23,800 bases of DNA from an uncultured Coriobacteriaceae bacterium (lineage in GTDB: Bacteria > Actinomycetota > Coriobacteriia > Coriobacteriales > QAMH01), in contig UQUH01000023.1 in NCBI GenBank assembly GCA_900544245.1, forward strand, positions 1 through 23,800. Direction: 5' to 3'. Below the pieces are notes generated by a model. That model ran no database searches and was not told the DNA's origin. It saw only the letters and a program-made list of their open reading frames with translations. The position numbers and the translations under genes are program-made. Shown piece by piece: positions 7,482 to 15,633 of the stretch (its first letter is position 1; every line of letters begins with the position of its first letter).

Positions 7482-8906
7482 ATGGAACGCGAGAACGCAT
7501 GGAAGAGCTATAGCGACAAGGACCTCGACAAACTCGAAAAACTCAGCAGCGACTACATCGAGTTCATCTCGGAGAACAAGACCGAGCGCGAGTGCGTGAA
7601 CGCCTCGATCGCCATGGCGGAAAAGGCCGGGTACAAGCCGCTCGCCAAGGCCATCAAGAAGCAGCGCAAGCTCAAGGCCGGCGACAAGGTCTACGCCCAG
7701 ACCCATGGCAAGGCCCTCATCCTGGCGGTGCTCGGCACCGACCCGCTCGAGGACGGCTTCAACATCTTGGGCGCCCACATCGACTCGCCGCGTCTCGACG
7801 CCAAGCAAAACCCGCTCTACGAGAACACCGACATAGCCTTGCTCGACACGCATTACTATGGCGGCATCAAGAAGTACCAGTGGGTCACGCTCCCGCTGGC
7901 CATCCATGGCGTCATCGCCCTCAAGGCCGGCAGGTCCATCGAGGTTCGCGTGGGCGAGGATCCGTCCGACCCCGTGTTCTGCATCTCGGACCTGCTTCCC
8001 CATCTGGGCCAGAAGCAGATGGAGAAGAACGCCAAGGAGGTCATCGACGCCGAAGATCTCGACGTGATCGTGGGCAGCAGGCCGCTCCTGTTCGAGAAGG
8101 ACAAGCTCAACGACGATTCGCCCGCATGGGAGAAGATCGCCGAGAAGGAGCCGGTCAAAGCTTCCGTACTTAAGTACCTCGCCGAGTACTACGGCATCGA
8201 GGAGGAGGACTTCCTCTCCGCCGAACTCGAGATAGTGCCGGCTGGCCGCGCGCGCGAGATGGGCTTCGACCGCTCCATGGTGATCGGCTACGGCCAGGAC
8301 GACCGCGTCTGCGCCTACACGTCGCTCGTCGCCCAGCTCGCCATCGAGAATCCCAAGCGCACCGCCGTCACCGTGCTGGTCGACAAGGAGGAGATCGGTT
8401 CCGTGGGCGCTACGGGCATGGAGTCGCTGTTCTTCGAGAACACCATCGCCGAGATCATGGAGCTCGCCGGAGAGGGCGAGCAGCTCAAGCTGCGTCGCGC
8501 GCTCGGCGCATGCAAGATGCTGTCCTCCGATGTCTCCGCCGCGCTCGACCCCTGCTATGCGAACGTCTTCGAGCCCAAGAACGCCGCCTACATGGGCCGA
8601 GGCCTTGTCTTCAACAAGTACACGGGAGCGCGCGGCAAGAGCGGCAGCAACGACACGTCGGCCGAGTTCGTCGCCGAGGTGCGCAAGGTCATGGACGATG
8701 CCGGCGTCGCGTTCCAGACCGCCGAGCTCGGCCGCGTCGACATCGGCGGCGGCGGCACGATTGCCTACATCCCGGCCAAGTATGACATGGACGTCATCGA
8801 CAGCGGCGTGGCCGTGCTCTCGATGCACGCTCCCTGGGAAATCACGAGCAAGGCCGACATCTACGAGGCCCGCAAGGGCTACGAGGCGTTCCTCAAGAAC
8901 GCATAG
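7482..8906 (+). CDS. M18-family metalloaminopeptidase
   Basis: A cytoplasmic two-zinc aminopeptidase of 474 residues, the normal length for M18, which removes N-terminal residues from peptides. Metal and catalytic residues are visible in GAHIDSPRLD (His99, Asp101), in DKEEIGSVGATG (Glu303 and Glu304), in SSDVS (Asp350) and in MHAPWEI (His449). SGSNDTSAEF (387-396) is also typical. The ATG at 7482 is the likely start: AGGAGG ends six bases before it, whereas the in-frame GTG at 7476 directly abuts that site. The last 44 bp of the gene (8863-8906) are repeated at 9737-9780 beyond the toxin-antitoxin cassette, so this 3' end has been involved in a recombination or insertion event. Confidence 0.92.
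   Translation: MERENAWKSYSDKDLDKLEKLSSDYIEFISENKTERECVNASIAMAEKAGYKPLAKAIKKQRKLKAGDKVYAQTHGKALILAVLGTDPLEDGFNILGAHIDSPRLDAKQNPLYENTDIALLDTHYYGGIKKYQWVTLPLAIHGVIALKAGRSIEVRVGEDPSDPVFCISDLLPHLGQKQMEKNAKEVIDAEDLDVIVGSRPLLFEKDKLNDDSPAWEKIAEKEPVKASVLKYLAEYYGIEEEDFLSAELEIVPAGRAREMGFDRSMVIGYGQDDRVCAYTSLVAQLAIENPKRTAVTVLVDKEEIGSVGATGMESLFFENTIAEIMELAGEGEQLKLRRALGACKMLSSDVSAALDPCYANVFEPKNAAYMGRGLVFNKYTGARGKSGSNDTSAEFVAEVRKVMDDAGVAFQTAELGRVDIGGGGTIAYIPAKYDMDVIDSGVAVLSMHAPWEITSKADIYEARKGYEAFLKNA
8863..8906 (+). repeat. Left copy of 44-bp direct repeat (aminopeptidase 3' end)
   Basis: This is the authentic end of the aminopeptidase gene, encoding ARKGYEAFLKNA and the stop. It matches 9737-9780 at 41 of 44 positions, with differences only at GG/GA, C/T and the stop TAG/TAA. 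Similarity ends sharply on both sides. The two copies bracket 8907-9736, which holds the toxin-antitoxin pair. Confidence 0.9.
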
Positions 8907-8914
8907 ACGTGAAA

Positions 8915-8943
8915 TGAGACAGTTGCTCTGAGCAACTGTCTCA
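8915..8943. repeat. Palindromic repeat, copy B; also a convergent terminator
   Basis: The arms TGAGACAGTTGCTC and GAGCAACTGTCTCA are perfect over 14 bp around a single T. The palindrome is nine bases beyond the aminopeptidase stop, and its right end contains the stop codon of the minus-strand PIN gene (8941-8943). It can fold in both transcripts, but the T-runs are short (ATTTC on the minus strand, none on the plus). It is the best-conserved copy of the family that includes 741-769 and 16683-16713. Confidence 0.75.
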
Positions 8944-9396
8944 TCGCGCATCCAGGAGTGCGGCCATCAGCTCCTTGTCCTCATGGTCGACCGTGAAAAG
9001 GAACTCTTTGGCCGTAACGCTCTTCACCTTGCTGCCCACAAAGGCGTCCTCATCACGTGTGATGATGAAATCAGCCCCATTCAGCTCTGCGCACGCACGG
9101 ACGAGCCCGTCTTCGAAGTCGGGTTCGTTGCTCTTAAGGGAACGGTCGCATTCCTCGAGGGAAACGGGGGCAACCGCCACCAGGCCCAGAAGGCTCTCGA
9201 GCGCCTCGCGCGCAATCGGCTCGCTGTAGGCCCGGCACAAAATGTAGTAAGCGTCGTTGAAGGAAGTCGCCGCGGCAAAGCCATAATCGCCGCTGCCGTT
9301 ACACCACTTCAGCAACGCCAGCGCCTCGTCATGCTGGGGACGATTGGGGATGACGCTATCCAGGAGAATATTGGTGTCGAGCAAGATCCTATACAT
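8941..9396 (-). CDS. PIN-domain toxin (VapC-like ribonuclease)
   Basis: A 151-residue PIN domain. Acidic metal-binding positions are Asp7 in ILLDTN, the DFED motif (Asp93, Glu95, Asp96) and Asp115 in ITRDEDAF. Members of this fold are Mg-dependent RNases that act as toxins paired with an antitoxin. The ATG at 9396 overlaps the end of the antitoxin gene by eight bases, the usual coupled arrangement, and GGTGAG lies just upstream. A GTG at 9405 is in frame but has no ribosome site. The stop codon lies inside palindrome copy B. The RNA target cannot be deduced. Confidence 0.85.
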   Translation of the reverse strand: MYRILLDTNILLDSVIPNRPQHDEALALLKWCNGSGDYGFAAATSFNDAYYILCRAYSEPIAREALESLLGLVAVAPVSLEECDRSLKSNEPDFEDGLVRACAELNGADFIITRDEDAFVGSKVKSVTAKEFLFTVDHEDKELMAALLDAR

Positions 9397-9682
9397 CGCG
9401 CTCACCCAGAAGGTCTTTCATCTGTGCATCTGACATGCCTGCAAACGCCTCGGGTGCTGGTGGAAGCGTCTCAACGAACTCGACGAAGCGAGAGAACTGG
9501 GCACTTGGCGCCGGCTTGCTGGCAGACGCGGTCAGGGCCTCGGGTAACTCCCCCGTCTGGGCAATCGAGAACCACATGGCCTTAATCACATCGGCCGCCG
9601 TAAGGCCCGATGCGCGTATGACGCGATCTGCGCGCTCCTTTATGGTTTGGTCAACTCGGCCCGAGACAACCGCAGTTTGCAT
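9389..9682 (-). CDS. RelB/DinJ-family antitoxin
   Basis: A 97-residue protein beginning with a ribbon-helix-helix domain: VSGRVDQTIKERADRVIRAS, then GLTAADVIKAMWFSIAQTG, typical of RelB/DinJ. The C-terminal half is Pro/Ala-rich and ends with SDAQMKDLLGERD, probably the toxin-binding tail. It should neutralise the PIN protein encoded immediately downstream and repress the pair through the palindrome at 9699-9715. The ATG at 9682 has AAGGAGGG six bases upstream; the frame runs further to 9715 but only through the operator. Pairing a RelB-type antitoxin with a PIN toxin is a known mixed combination. Confidence 0.85.
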   Translation of the reverse strand: MQTAVVSGRVDQTIKERADRVIRASGLTAADVIKAMWFSIAQTGELPEALTASASKPAPSAQFSRFVEFVETLPPAPEAFAGMSDAQMKDLLGERDV

Positions 9683-9698
9683 GATGCCCTCCTTTTCT

Positions 9699-9715
9699 GT
9701 GTATACAGTATACAC
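9699..9715 (-). promoter_or_regulatory. Toxin-antitoxin operator/promoter palindrome
   Basis: GTGTATAC (9699-9706), one A, then GTATACAC (9708-9715), perfect over 8 bp per arm and 16 bp upstream of the antitoxin start. TATACT and TATACA within it, read on the minus strand, are good -10 candidates, so the operator and core promoter coincide, as expected for autoregulation by a ribbon-helix-helix antitoxin. No -35 box is clear. Confidence 0.7.
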
Positions 9716-9736
9716 CGATAAGAAGAAGCTGCCGTG

Positions 9737-9780
9737 ACGAGACCCGCAAGGGCTACGAGGTGTTCCTCAAGAACGCATAA
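9737..9780 (+). repeat. Right copy of 44-bp direct repeat (aminopeptidase 3'-end remnant)
   Basis: A non-expressed second copy of the aminopeptidase gene end, encoding TRKGYEVFLKNA and a TAA stop in the same orientation as the gene. It lies 22 bp beyond the toxin-antitoxin operator and 10 bp before the nested palindrome at 9791. If the 830 bp between the copies are removed in thought, the aminopeptidase would end here and converge on purL across that palindrome, which is a simple ancestral arrangement. Confidence 0.85.
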
Positions 9781-9790
9781 GTAACAAGCT

Positions 9791-9959
9791 ACGGGGCGAG
9801 CCCTTGACGAGGCCCGCGAATGAAACAAGAAAAGCCAAAGCGGGAAGCGAGGACTGTCTGAGGAAGGCGACCACGATGTGGCCGCCTTCCGAGTTCCGCA
9901 GCTGCTTTGGCTTTTCGCAGTTTCGGTATGAGCGACAGCCCGTCAAGGGCTCGCCCCGT
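9791..9959. repeat. 169-bp nested palindromic element downstream of purL
   Basis: Three concentric inverted repeats are present. The outer pair is ACGGGGCGAGCCCTTGACG at 9791-9809 and its exact complement at 9941-9959 (19 bp). The middle pair is GAAAAGCCAAAGC at 9829-9841 and its complement at 9904-9916 (13 bp). The inner hairpin is GGAAGGCG at 9862-9869 with CGCCTTCC at 9883-9890, extended by CCAC/GTGG. The element ends four bases before the purL stop. The middle arms end in TTTTC on either strand, so it may be a bidirectional terminator. It could also be a miniature mobile element or a structured RNA. Confidence 0.7.
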
Positions 9960-9963
9960 CGCC

Positions 9964-12900
9964 CTAGTCCGTGAAATACCCCACGCCGCCTTCGATGAGC
10001 GGCTGGTAGCTCAGGTCCGGGATGTTCTGGTATACGCCCGCGCTCCAACGCTCGGTGTGCCCCATCTTGCCGAGCACGCGTCCGTCCGGACTCGTGATGC
10101 CCTCGATGGCGAGCACCGAGCCGTTAGGATTCACGTCGAGATCCATAGATGGCATGCCGTCGAGGCCCACGTACTGCGTCGCAATCTGCCCGCTCTCGAT
10201 AAGCTGCTCGAGCGTGTCGTCGTTGGCCACAAAGCGCCCCTCGCCATGGCTGATGGCGACGGTATGGACGTCACCCACCTCGCAGCGCGAGAGCCACGGT
10301 GACAGGTTGGACGCCACGCGCGTGCGCACGATGCGGCTTTGGTGCCTGCCGATCGTGTTGAAGGTGAGCGTCGGGCAGCCTGCATCCATCGTGACGATAT
10401 CGCCATACGGGACCAATCCGAGCTTGACGAGCGCCTGGAATCCGTTGCAAATGCCCAGCATGAGGCCATCGCGATCGTTGAGCAGGCGGCGCACGGCATC
10501 CGTCACGTTGGGATTGCGGAAGAACGCCGTAATGAACTTGGCACTGCCGTCGGGCTCGTCGCCACCGGAAAAGCCGCCGGGAATCATGATGATCTGGCTG
10601 TTGTCGATCTTCTCGACGAAGGCCTTCGTGCTCTCTGCGACCGCGTCCGGCGTCAGGTTGTTGATGATGAAAGTCTCGGGCACGGCGCCGGCGCGCTCGA
10701 AGGCGAGCGCCGTATCGTACTCGCAATTATTACCCGGAAAGACCGGAATGATGACGCGCGGCTTGGCGAGGTTACCGCAGTACGTGAGCGGGATATTGCT
10801 CGCGTCGCTGATCATGTCGACGCCACCGCCATCCTCGCGATACGGGAACACATCCTCGAGCTCGTGTTCCCATGCTTCCTGCAGCACGGCAAGGCGCACG
10901 GTCTCGCCTCCAGCGATGATCGCATACTCGTCGATGGTCTCGCCAAGCTCGACCACGTGCATGTTCTCCGTCGATTCCGGAAGCTCCGCTCCGGGCGCCA
11001 TCTCGACGGCGAAAGATCCGTACGCGTTGACGAACAGCGTATCGAGGTCGACCTCGTCGTTGATGCGCAGGCCGATACCGTTGCCCAGACACATCTTGAA
11101 GAGCAGCTCGGCGTCTCCGCCAAAGCCAGGCGTGCCAACCGCGAGCACCTGACCGGTGTCGATGAGACGCTCGATCGTGTCGAGGCATTCGAGTAGACCG
11201 GCCTTCTCGGGCATGAGCCCATCGGCTTCGTAGAACGGATGGATGCACAGCACCATGTGCCCGGCGCCCTTGAACTCGGGGCTCATCGCATGGTCGACCG
11301 TACCGACAGCCGTCGCGAAGCTCACGAGCGTAGGCGGAACGTCGAGGTCCTCGAAGCTGCCCGACATGGAATCCTTGCCGCCGATGGAGCCCACGCCCAG
11401 GTCGACCTGGGCCATGAGCGCACCGAGCAGCGACGCGGCGGGCTTACCCCAGCGCTCGGGGACGTCGCGCAGCGAACCGAAATACTCCTGGAAGGTTAGG
11501 TACGCGTCCTTGCGCGAGAAGCCCGCGGCCACGAGCTTTGCCACGCTCTCGACGACCGCGAGGTACGCGCCCTTGAACTGGTTGGCTGACGACAGATACG
11601 GGTTAAAGCCCCAGGACATGCCGCTCGTCGTGGTGGTCTCGCCCAAGACGGGAAGCTTGGCGATCATTGCCATGGGGGCCGTAAGCTGCCGTGTGCCGCC
11701 AAAGGGCATGAGCACCGTATTGGCACCGATAGTGGAGTCGAACATCTCGACGAGGCCCTTGTTCGAGACGACGTTGAGGTCGGTGACGACGCTTCTCATG
11801 CGCTCTGCGAAGCTCTCGCCCTCCCAGCGCGGCGCATAGTCCTCGCCAGCTGCGATATGCACGTTCATCTGCTTGGACGCACCATTCGAGTTGAGGAACT
11901 CGCGGCTCACGTCGACGATCGTATCGCCACGCCAGGTCATGACGACACGTGGCTCCTCGGTGACGGTCGCGATGACGACCGCCTCGACGTTCTCCTCGTT
12001 CGCATACGAGAGGAATTCGTCGACATCCTCGGCAGCAACGGCACACGCCATGCGCTCTTGGCTCTCCGAGATGGCGAGCTCGGTGCCATCGAGGCCATCG
12101 TACTTCTTGGGGACGCAATCCAAGTCGATGAGCAGGCCATCGGCGATCTCGCCCGTGGCCACGCTCACGCCGCCAGCGCCAAAGTCGTTGCAGCGCTTAA
12201 TGAGCCGACAGGCGTCCTTGCGGCGGAAGAGGCGCTGCAACTTGCGTTCGACCGTCGCATTGCCCTTTTGCACCTCGGCACCGCAGGTCTCGATGCTCGA
12301 TACGTTGTGGGCCTTGGAGGAGCCGGTCGCTCCGCCGATGCCATCGCGGCCCGTGCGTCCGCCGAGCAAGATGATCTTATCGCCCGCAATCGGCGTCTCG
12401 CGCCGCACGTGGTCGGCGGGTGTCGCCCCCACCACGGCGCCGATTTCCATGCGCTTTGCCGCATAGCCCGGATGGTACAGCTCGTTGACCTGACCCGTGG
12501 CAAGGCCGATCTGGTTGCCATAGCTCGAGTAACCGTGGGCAGCCGTCGTCACGATCTTGCGCTGCGGCAACTTGCCCGCGAGGGTCTCGTCGATGGGCGT
12601 ATGCGGGTCGGCGGCACCGGTGACGCGCATGGCCTGATACACGTACGAGCGGCCGGACAGCGGGTCGCGGGTGCAGCCGCCGATGCAGGTCGCCGCGCCG
12701 CCGAAGGGCTCGACCTCGGTGGGGTGATTGTGCGTCTCGTTCTTGAAGAGGAACAACCAATCCTCGTCCTCGCCGTTCACGTCGACCTTGACCTTGACGG
12801 TACAGGCGTTGATCTCCTCGCTCTCGTCGAGACCCGTGAGGATCCCCTGCTTCTTGAGATACTTCGCACCAATGGTGCCCATGTCCATGAGGCAGACGGG

Positions 12901-13689
12901 CTTCTCGTCGCGCCCGAGCTCGTGACGCATGTCCAAGTATGCATCGAAGGCGGCCTGCACGATCTCGTCATCGATCTCGATGTCGGTGAGTTCGGTACCG
13001 AAGGTCGTGTGACGGCAATGATCGGACCAATACGTATCGACCATCTTCACCTCGGTGATGGTCGGATCGCGATGCTCGACGTTGGCGAAGTAGTCTTGGA
13101 AGACCCTGATGTCGGCAAGGTCCATCGCCAGGCCGCGCTCGCGGATGAAGATCTCCAGAATCTCATCGTCATAGTCAATGAAATGCTCGATGACCTCGAC
13201 GTTATCCGGCTCGGGATACTCGGTCTTGAGCGTCTCGACCTCGTCGAGCGACGCCTCGCGCGCCTCGACGGGATTGATGACGTAGCGCTTGATGGCAGCG
13301 ACGTCCTCATCGCTCAAATCGCCCTCGAGCAGATATAGCGTCGCGCTGCGCACCTCGGGACGCTCGCCACACGAAACGAACTGGATGCACTCGCTTGCCG
13401 AATCAGCCCGCTGGTCAAACTGACCGGGCAGGTACTCAACGCCAAAGAGGACGGAATCGTCCGCAAGGGTCGGTAGACGACGGTGCGCCATATCGACCTG
13501 TGGCTCACTGAAGACAGTGGGCACGCAGCGCTCGAAGAGCTCATCGTCAATGCCCTCGACATCATAGCGATGGATGGTGCGCAGGCTCTCGAGTCCATCG
13601 ATTCCGAGCAAGGTGCGCAGCTCGTCTTCCAACTGCCGTGACTCGACATCGAACTCGGGCTTCTTTTCGACATAGACGCGAGAAACCAT
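9964..13689 (-). CDS. purL: Phosphoribosylformylglycinamidine synthase (single-chain, clade II)
   Basis: Fourth step of purine synthesis: FGAR, glutamine and ATP give FGAM. The 1241-residue chain joins the synthetase and glutaminase parts. VDTYWSDHCRHTTFGTEL, early in the protein, is the conserved FGAM-synthetase signature, and FKNETHNHPTEVEPFGGAAT supplies nucleotide-binding residues. The glutaminase domain starts near residue 974 (PVFPGNNCEYD); its catalytic Cys1081 is in LGICNGFQAL, with His1211 and Glu1213 in GHTER. The length and this signature set match the clade-II form of Clostridia and relatives (TIGR01857 as I recall). GGAGG lies eight bases before the ATG. No other pur gene is in the window and no purine riboswitch is seen upstream. 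Confidence 0.95.
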   Translation of the reverse strand: MVSRVYVEKKPEFDVESRQLEDELRTLLGIDGLESLRTIHRYDVEGIDDELFERCVPTVFSEPQVDMAHRRLPTLADDSVLFGVEYLPGQFDQRADSASECIQFVSCGERPEVRSATLYLLEGDLSDEDVAAIKRYVINPVEAREASLDEVETLKTEYPEPDNVEVIEHFIDYDDEILEIFIRERGLAMDLADIRVFQDYFANVEHRDPTITEVKMVDTYWSDHCRHTTFGTELTDIEIDDEIVQAAFDAYLDMRHELGRDEKPVCLMDMGTIGAKYLKKQGILTGLDESEEINACTVKVKVDVNGEDEDWLFLFKNETHNHPTEVEPFGGAATCIGGCTRDPLSGRSYVYQAMRVTGAADPHTPIDETLAGKLPQRKIVTTAAHGYSSYGNQIGLATGQVNELYHPGYAAKRMEIGAVVGATPADHVRRETPIAGDKIILLGGRTGRDGIGGATGSSKAHNVSSIETCGAEVQKGNATVERKLQRLFRRKDACRLIKRCNDFGAGGVSVATGEIADGLLIDLDCVPKKYDGLDGTELAISESQERMACAVAAEDVDEFLSYANEENVEAVVIATVTEEPRVVMTWRGDTIVDVSREFLNSNGASKQMNVHIAAGEDYAPRWEGESFAERMRSVVTDLNVVSNKGLVEMFDSTIGANTVLMPFGGTRQLTAPMAMIAKLPVLGETTTTSGMSWGFNPYLSSANQFKGAYLAVVESVAKLVAAGFSRKDAYLTFQEYFGSLRDVPERWGKPAASLLGALMAQVDLGVGSIGGKDSMSGSFEDLDVPPTLVSFATAVGTVDHAMSPEFKGAGHMVLCIHPFYEADGLMPEKAGLLECLDTIERLIDTGQVLAVGTPGFGGDAELLFKMCLGNGIGLRINDEVDLDTLFVNAYGSFAVEMAPGAELPESTENMHVVELGETIDEYAIIAGGETVRLAVLQEAWEHELEDVFPYREDGGGVDMISDASNIPLTYCGNLAKPRVIIPVFPGNNCEYDTALAFERAGAVPETFIINNLTPDAVAESTKAFVEKIDNSQIIMIPGGFSGGDEPDGSAKFITAFFRNPNVTDAVRRLLNDRDGLMLGICNGFQALVKLGLVPYGDIVTMDAGCPTLTFNTIGRHQSRIVRTRVASNLSPWLSRCEVGDVHTVAISHGEGRFVANDDTLEQLIESGQIATQYVGLDGMPSMDLDVNPNGSVLAIEGITSPDGRVLGKMGHTERWSAGVYQNIPDLSYQPLIEGGVGYFTD

Positions 13690-13796
13690 TCCCAGGCCTC
13701 CAATTATCTCGTGGCTTATTTGCCGTGAACCATCTTACATGAATGGAGCATGTGGTATCGTTTGCACAACGTCTCGACAATGCCAAAGGAGCCACC

Positions 13797-14411
13797 ATGA
13801 AGCGCTCGCTCATACTCGTCATTTCCTGCGCATGCGCACTCGCAATCGCCCTGTTCGCCATGACCGCCTGCGGCGGAGCATCCAACTCCCCGAGCGGATC
13901 GGCCTCGAGCTCGGCGGCATCCTCGGATGCAAACGGCGCGAATGGCGCCGACGCCGCCAACCCGGACGACGCGTCGGCATCGGGCATGTCACGCGACGAC
14001 GTCCGTAGCGTCTTCGAGCAGACCATCGCGACCATGAGCGAGTTCTACAAGGGTAGCACGCCCGTGGGCGAGCAGCTCTACTATGCCGGCGGCGCCGACG
14101 GCGCCGGGGCCATCTTCGTTCTCATCGTCCCCGAGTCCAACACGTCTGCCATCTTCATCGGGCCGGCGACGGTCGGCGAGGACAACAAGCTGACCATCAC
14201 CGACGAGACCACGGGCAGCTCCACCACCTTTGCCGTCATAGATAACGGCGATGACACGTACTCGTTCTCCATGGGTGACGAATACGGCGCCGCCATCATG
14301 ACCAGGTGCAGCTCAAACGAGATCATCGACGCGCTCACCGACGTCGTCATGGCCTCGCCGGCAGCCCAGCCGGCGGGCGAGGGCTCCGCCCAGGAACAAC
14401 CCCAAGAGTAG
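13797..14411 (+). CDS. Predicted lipoprotein
   Basis: A 204-residue exported protein. KR followed by a hydrophobic stretch and the lipobox AMTAC, with the lipidated Cys at 25, forms a lipoprotein signal peptide. A low-complexity Ser/Ala/Gly/Asn/Asp linker spans to about residue 62. A small acidic domain follows, with strand-like segments (AIFVLIVPESNTSAIFIGPA and STTFAVIDNGDDTYSFSMG), ending in an Ala/Glu/Gln tail. I do not recognise the domain. The ATG at 13797 follows AAAGGAG at good distance; an in-frame ATG at 13743 lies too far upstream and would ruin the signal peptide. It is divergent from purL. The frame is shared, across two TAG codons, with the lysozyme-like gene that follows. Confidence 0.8.
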   Translation: MKRSLILVISCACALAIALFAMTACGGASNSPSGSASSSAASSDANGANGADAANPDDASASGMSRDDVRSVFEQTIATMSEFYKGSTPVGEQLYYAGGADGAGAIFVLIVPESNTSAIFIGPATVGEDNKLTITDETTGSSTTFAVIDNGDDTYSFSMGDEYGAAIMTRCSSNEIIDALTDVVMASPAAQPAGEGSAQEQPQE

Positions 14412-14630
14412 AAGCGCGCAGCCCCCTAGCCCAATCGAGCACGTCGCACGAACACGGGCAGCAATCGCCCGGAACGCAGCCGTTCGGGTCGTGCCGGCTC
14501 GGGTCGTGCCGGCTCCGGCCGTTCCCGTTCGAGCCGTCCTCCCGTCAAGGGCAAGCGCGGGTCGGTCAAGGCCGTCGCCCAGCGCCAGGTCAACCGCAGG
14601 GGAGCCGTCAACAGCCGCAACCTCAAGCGC

Positions 14631-15272
14631 GTGAAGACGCCGCATAGGGCGCCGCGCATCGTATTCGTCGTCGCGTTGTGCGTCATCATCATCGGTGCGG
14701 GAGCTGCCGCCGTCCTCTCCCAAACCGACACGGCAAAGTACGCCACATGCGAGCAGTACCGTCCCGTCGTGCAGCAGGCGTGCAAGGACTGCGGCCTCGA
14801 CACGGACTGGACCGACTGCCTGCTCGCGGCGATGGTCGTCGAGTCGGGAGGCGACAAGAACGTCAGGAGCGTCCTCAACGTCGAGGGCGATATCATGCAA
14901 GCCGCCGAGGGCGCCTACGGCTGGATCGTCATGAACGGCTGGCCCGAGCGCGGCATCGCTGCCGAGTCGACCGAGGCCTCGATCTACGCCGGCGTCATGG
15001 AGTTCAAGCAGAACCTCCAGCTCTGGGAAGGGTATCTGGGAACCATCACCCCCAATGACGCGACCGAGATACAGCTCGTCATCCAGGGGTATAACTTTGG
15101 CGCCGACGGCTGGTTCGCCTGGTGCAAGCAGCGCAACGTCCATGCGTACACGGTCGAACTCGCCCGCGAGTACTCCGAGACGAAGATGCCCGCGGACGCC
15201 AAGGGAACGCCCACGCACGCCCAGAAGTGGCTCACCGCGTACGACGCCATCCACGGCAGCCATCGCTCCTAA
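14631..15272 (+). CDS. Membrane-anchored lysozyme-like (CwlT-type) peptidoglycan hydrolase
   Basis: From the only standard start in frame, GTG at 14631, the protein has 213 residues: a TM anchor at about 9-29, then a lysozyme-like domain. Glu71 in AAMVVESGGDKN is the probable catalytic acid, and GDIMQAAEGAYGW, IYAGVMEFKQNL and VIQGYNFGADGWFAWC follow the CwlT-type muramidase pattern. It probably cuts glycan strands outside the membrane. The frame stays open for 67 further codons upstream to a TAG at 14427-14429. That stretch encodes an Arg/Ser/Gly-rich tail with two SGRAG repeats, plausible as a cytoplasmic N-terminus, yet it has no ATG, GTG or TTG. GTG 14631 has no ribosome site, so the true start is unresolved. 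Confidence 0.75.
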   Translation: MKTPHRAPRIVFVVALCVIIIGAGAAAVLSQTDTAKYATCEQYRPVVQQACKDCGLDTDWTDCLLAAMVVESGGDKNVRSVLNVEGDIMQAAEGAYGWIVMNGWPERGIAAESTEASIYAGVMEFKQNLQLWEGYLGTITPNDATEIQLVIQGYNFGADGWFAWCKQRNVHAYTVELAREYSETKMPADAKGTPTHAQKWLTAYDAIHGSHRS

Positions 15273-15633
15273 CCAGCCAACGCATGCGCTAAGGGGGCTT
15301 GTCCCCTGGCGCGATGACCGGAAGGCGCACGCGAAACGTCGTCGCGCCCCTCCCCGAAAATGCGGAAAGCCCGCCCTTCGCCCGCAACGGGGCGACAGGT
15401 GGGCTTTCTATACCGGACGTCCAGCGGAACGTCCGAACCTAACGTTGCAGCCTCTTGGTCTAGCTGTAACGACGGCCGTAGGCTACGACGCCGGAGCTTC
15501 TCCTGTTGAAGATCCAGTGCCGACGGATATAGATTGCGTTTTCGTCACGATTGAACAGCCTGGAAATCCACATTTAAACCACCCTTGTACTGCTATCCGT
15601 TCCCGCCCTGTATTTCCCGATGGAGCCGGCTTC
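15273..15633. other. 361-bp gap with hairpins and a doubtful 37-codon ORF
   Basis: Between the lysozyme-like gene and the antitoxin. It holds the hairpin at 15365-15408 and another at 15414-15435 (CGGACGT...ACGTCCG). On the minus strand a 37-codon frame (ATG at 15573, TAG at 15460) reads MWISRLFNRDENAIYIRRHW and on, preceded by AAGGGTGG six bases before the ATG. It sits where a toxin partner of the antitoxin would be expected, but it does not resemble any RelE/YafQ protein I know. It may be a remnant or chance. Confidence 0.35.
15365..15408 (+). terminator. Strong two-tier hairpin, probable terminator
   Basis: The outer stem is GAAAGCCCGCC (15365-15375) with GGTGGGCTTTC (15398-15408), fully paired with one G-U. 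The inner stem is TCGCCC with GGGCGA. It lies 93 bp after the lysozyme-like gene, and the plus-strand tail CTTTCTATA is only weakly T-rich. It could end transcription from either side. Confidence 0.45.

Noticed and set aside
7443..8951. 502-codon minus-strand open frame opposite the aminopeptidase gene
   Set aside because: It is the antisense shadow of a high-GC coding gene; its translation is low-complexity Leu/Val/Gly/Asp-rich with no domain, while the plus strand encodes a complete M18 enzyme.
11857..13338. 493-codon plus-strand open frame inside purL
   Set aside because: Antisense shadow of purL with the same biased composition and no recognisable motif.
13690..13796. Purine-type riboswitch upstream of purL
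   Set aside because: The gap to the divergent lipoprotein is about 107 bp and shows no purine or ZTP aptamer core that I can recognise.
15273..15633. tRNA or known structured RNA gene in the gap after the lysozyme-like gene
   Set aside because: Hairpins are present but no T-loop GTTCGA-type sequence, cloverleaf or family signature was found.
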